A stretch of DNA of 5,918 nt, taken from assembly GCA_038317685.1 (NCBI GenBank), contig JBBQBQ010000220.1:1-5918 (forward strand), read 5' to 3'. Shown one piece after another: positions 5,127 to 5,918 of this stretch. The position numbers and the translations under genes are program-made. Each line of letters opens with the position of its first letter. Within the stretch, counting starts at the first letter, position 1. Below the pieces are notes generated by a model. The model ran no database searches. It worked only from the letters and a program-made list of their open reading frames with translations, and was not told the DNA's origin. This DNA comes from JBBQBQ01 sp038317685 (lineage in GTDB: Bacteria > Desulfobacterota > Desulfuromonadia > Desulfuromonadales > DDH964).

Positions 5127-5918
5127 ATGGCGGCGGTCCGAACCCTCAAACTGATCGCCAACCCCGTCGCCGGGAAGGATGCCGAGCGCCGCATCCGCCT
5201 GGCCGAGGCCTGGTTCCGCGCCCGGGGGGTGGCCGTCGAACTGACCCTGACGGGCGCCGGGGGGGATGCCCGCCGGGTCGCCGCCGAGGCTGCCCGCCTA
5301 GGCGGTTTCGACGGGTTCGTCGCCGCGGGCGGCGACGGCACCCTCAACGAAGTGATCAACGGCCTGGTGCCGAGCCCGATCCCGCTCGCGTTTCTCCCCT
5401 TGGGCACCACCAACGTCTTCGCTCTCGAAGCCGGCATCCCTTTCGACCTGGAGGGAGCCTGCCGCATTGCCCTGGAGGGGGCGCCGACCCCGGTTTGCCT
5501 CGGCGACGCCGACGGCACCCGCTTTTTGCTGATGGCCAGCGCCGGCGTCGATGCCGAGGCGGTCTACGGAGTCAGCGCCGCTCTCAAACGCCGGTGGGGA
5601 AAGGCCGCTTATCTCTTCAGTGCGCTGCGGACCCTGCTGCACCGGCCGCCGCGCCGTTTGAACGCCGTCACCGAAGAGGGAGAAACCATCCCCTGCTACG
5701 GAGCGATCGTCGGCAACGGCCGACTTTACGGCGGCCGCTTCTCCATCACCCCCGACGCCTCCCTGCTGGAAGGGAGGCTCGACGCCTGTCTGCTCCTCAA
5801 ACCGGGCCGGTGGGCGCTGCTGACGGCCGTCGTCGCCGTCGCCGCCGGCCGCCGCCTCGAACCGGCCGCCGCGCGCCTGATCAAGGTCCGGGAGCTGAAC
5901 CTGGCCGGGGCCGGGGTG
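5127..5918 (+). CDS. Diacylglycerol/lipid kinase, YegS/BmrU-like (partial, cut at window end)
   Basis: The reading frame is open from ATG 5127 to the last base (264 codons, no stop), so the 3' end lies outside the window. It encodes the DAGK-catalytic fold of the YegS/BmrU/DgkB group, soluble or peripheral kinases that phosphorylate diacylglycerol or related lipids with ATP. Motifs in order: NPVAGK at residues 12-17, GGDGTLNEV at 68-76 (nucleotide binding), PLGTTN at 91-96, VGNGRLYGG at 195-203 and PDASLLEGRLD at 209-219. Family members are usually about 290-330 residues, so roughly 30-60 are missing. GAGG at 5118-5121 overlaps the stop of the preceding gene and lies five bases ahead of the start, indicating the same transcript. 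The substrate cannot be told from sequence: diacylglycerol, another lipid alcohol or a sphingoid lipid are all possible. Kinase and PAP2 phosphatase in one operon suggest opposing phosphate transfers on membrane lipids (inference). Confidence 0.9.
   Translation, partial: MAAVRTLKLIANPVAGKDAERRIRLAEAWFRARGVAVELTLTGAGGDARRVAAEAARLGGFDGFVAAGGDGTLNEVINGLVPSPIPLAFLPLGTTNVFALEAGIPFDLEGACRIALEGAPTPVCLGDADGTRFLLMASAGVDAEAVYGVSAALKRRWGKAAYLFSALRTLLHRPPRRLNAVTEEGETIPCYGAIVGNGRLYGGRFSITPDASLLEGRLDACLLLKPGRWALLTAVVAVAAGRRLEPAAARLIKVRELNLAGAGV

Noticed and set aside
3434..5518. Long antisense open frame (694 codons) spanning LAB_N, the second transferase and the kinase
   Set aside because: It crosses three genes with clear family motifs on the + strand, has low-complexity composition and no motif of its own; a codon-bias shadow.

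Overview
The window is a strongly GC-rich bacterial segment holding six genes, all on the + strand and packed end to end. Every gene encodes a membrane or lipid-carrier enzyme. The set points to a Gram-negative envelope-modification operon: two ArnT/PMT-type lipid-linked glycosyltransferases, a PAP2 phosphatase, a DPM/ArnC-type polyprenyl-phosphate glycosyltransferase, a small LAB_N membrane protein and a YegS/BmrU-type lipid kinase. The gene set would suit a high-GC proteobacterium or a Desulfuromonadales-like organism. That assignment rests on general resemblance only and is weak.

Layout. Bases 1-66 are a short leader with a possible sigma70-like promoter. Next come the first ArnT-like transferase (start 100 or 67, end 1794), the PAP2 phosphatase (1796-2467), a 40-base gap, the GT2 glycosyltransferase (2508-3221), the LAB_N protein (3214-3510), the second ArnT-like transferase (3491-5119), and the lipid kinase (5127 to the window end, where it is cut off). 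Spacings are 1 base, 40 bases, an 8-base overlap, a 20-base overlap and 7 bases. The tightest block is GT2, LAB_N and the second transferase.

How the genes may work together (inference). The GT2 enzyme would load a sugar onto undecaprenyl phosphate at the cytoplasmic face. The LAB_N protein, a three-helix membrane protein of PQ-loop/SemiSWEET-like type, sits where ArnE/ArnF or GtrA flippases sit in comparable systems. The polytopic transferase would then move the sugar to lipid A or another envelope acceptor on the periplasmic side. The PAP2 phosphatase and the lipid kinase could remove and add phosphate on carrier lipids, lipid A or diacylglycerol. The sugar and the acceptor cannot be read from this window, because no nucleotide-sugar synthesis gene is present.

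No RNA gene, CRISPR array, insertion sequence or convincing terminator was seen. The only stretches without a gene are the first 66-99 bases and the 40-base gap at 2468-2507.
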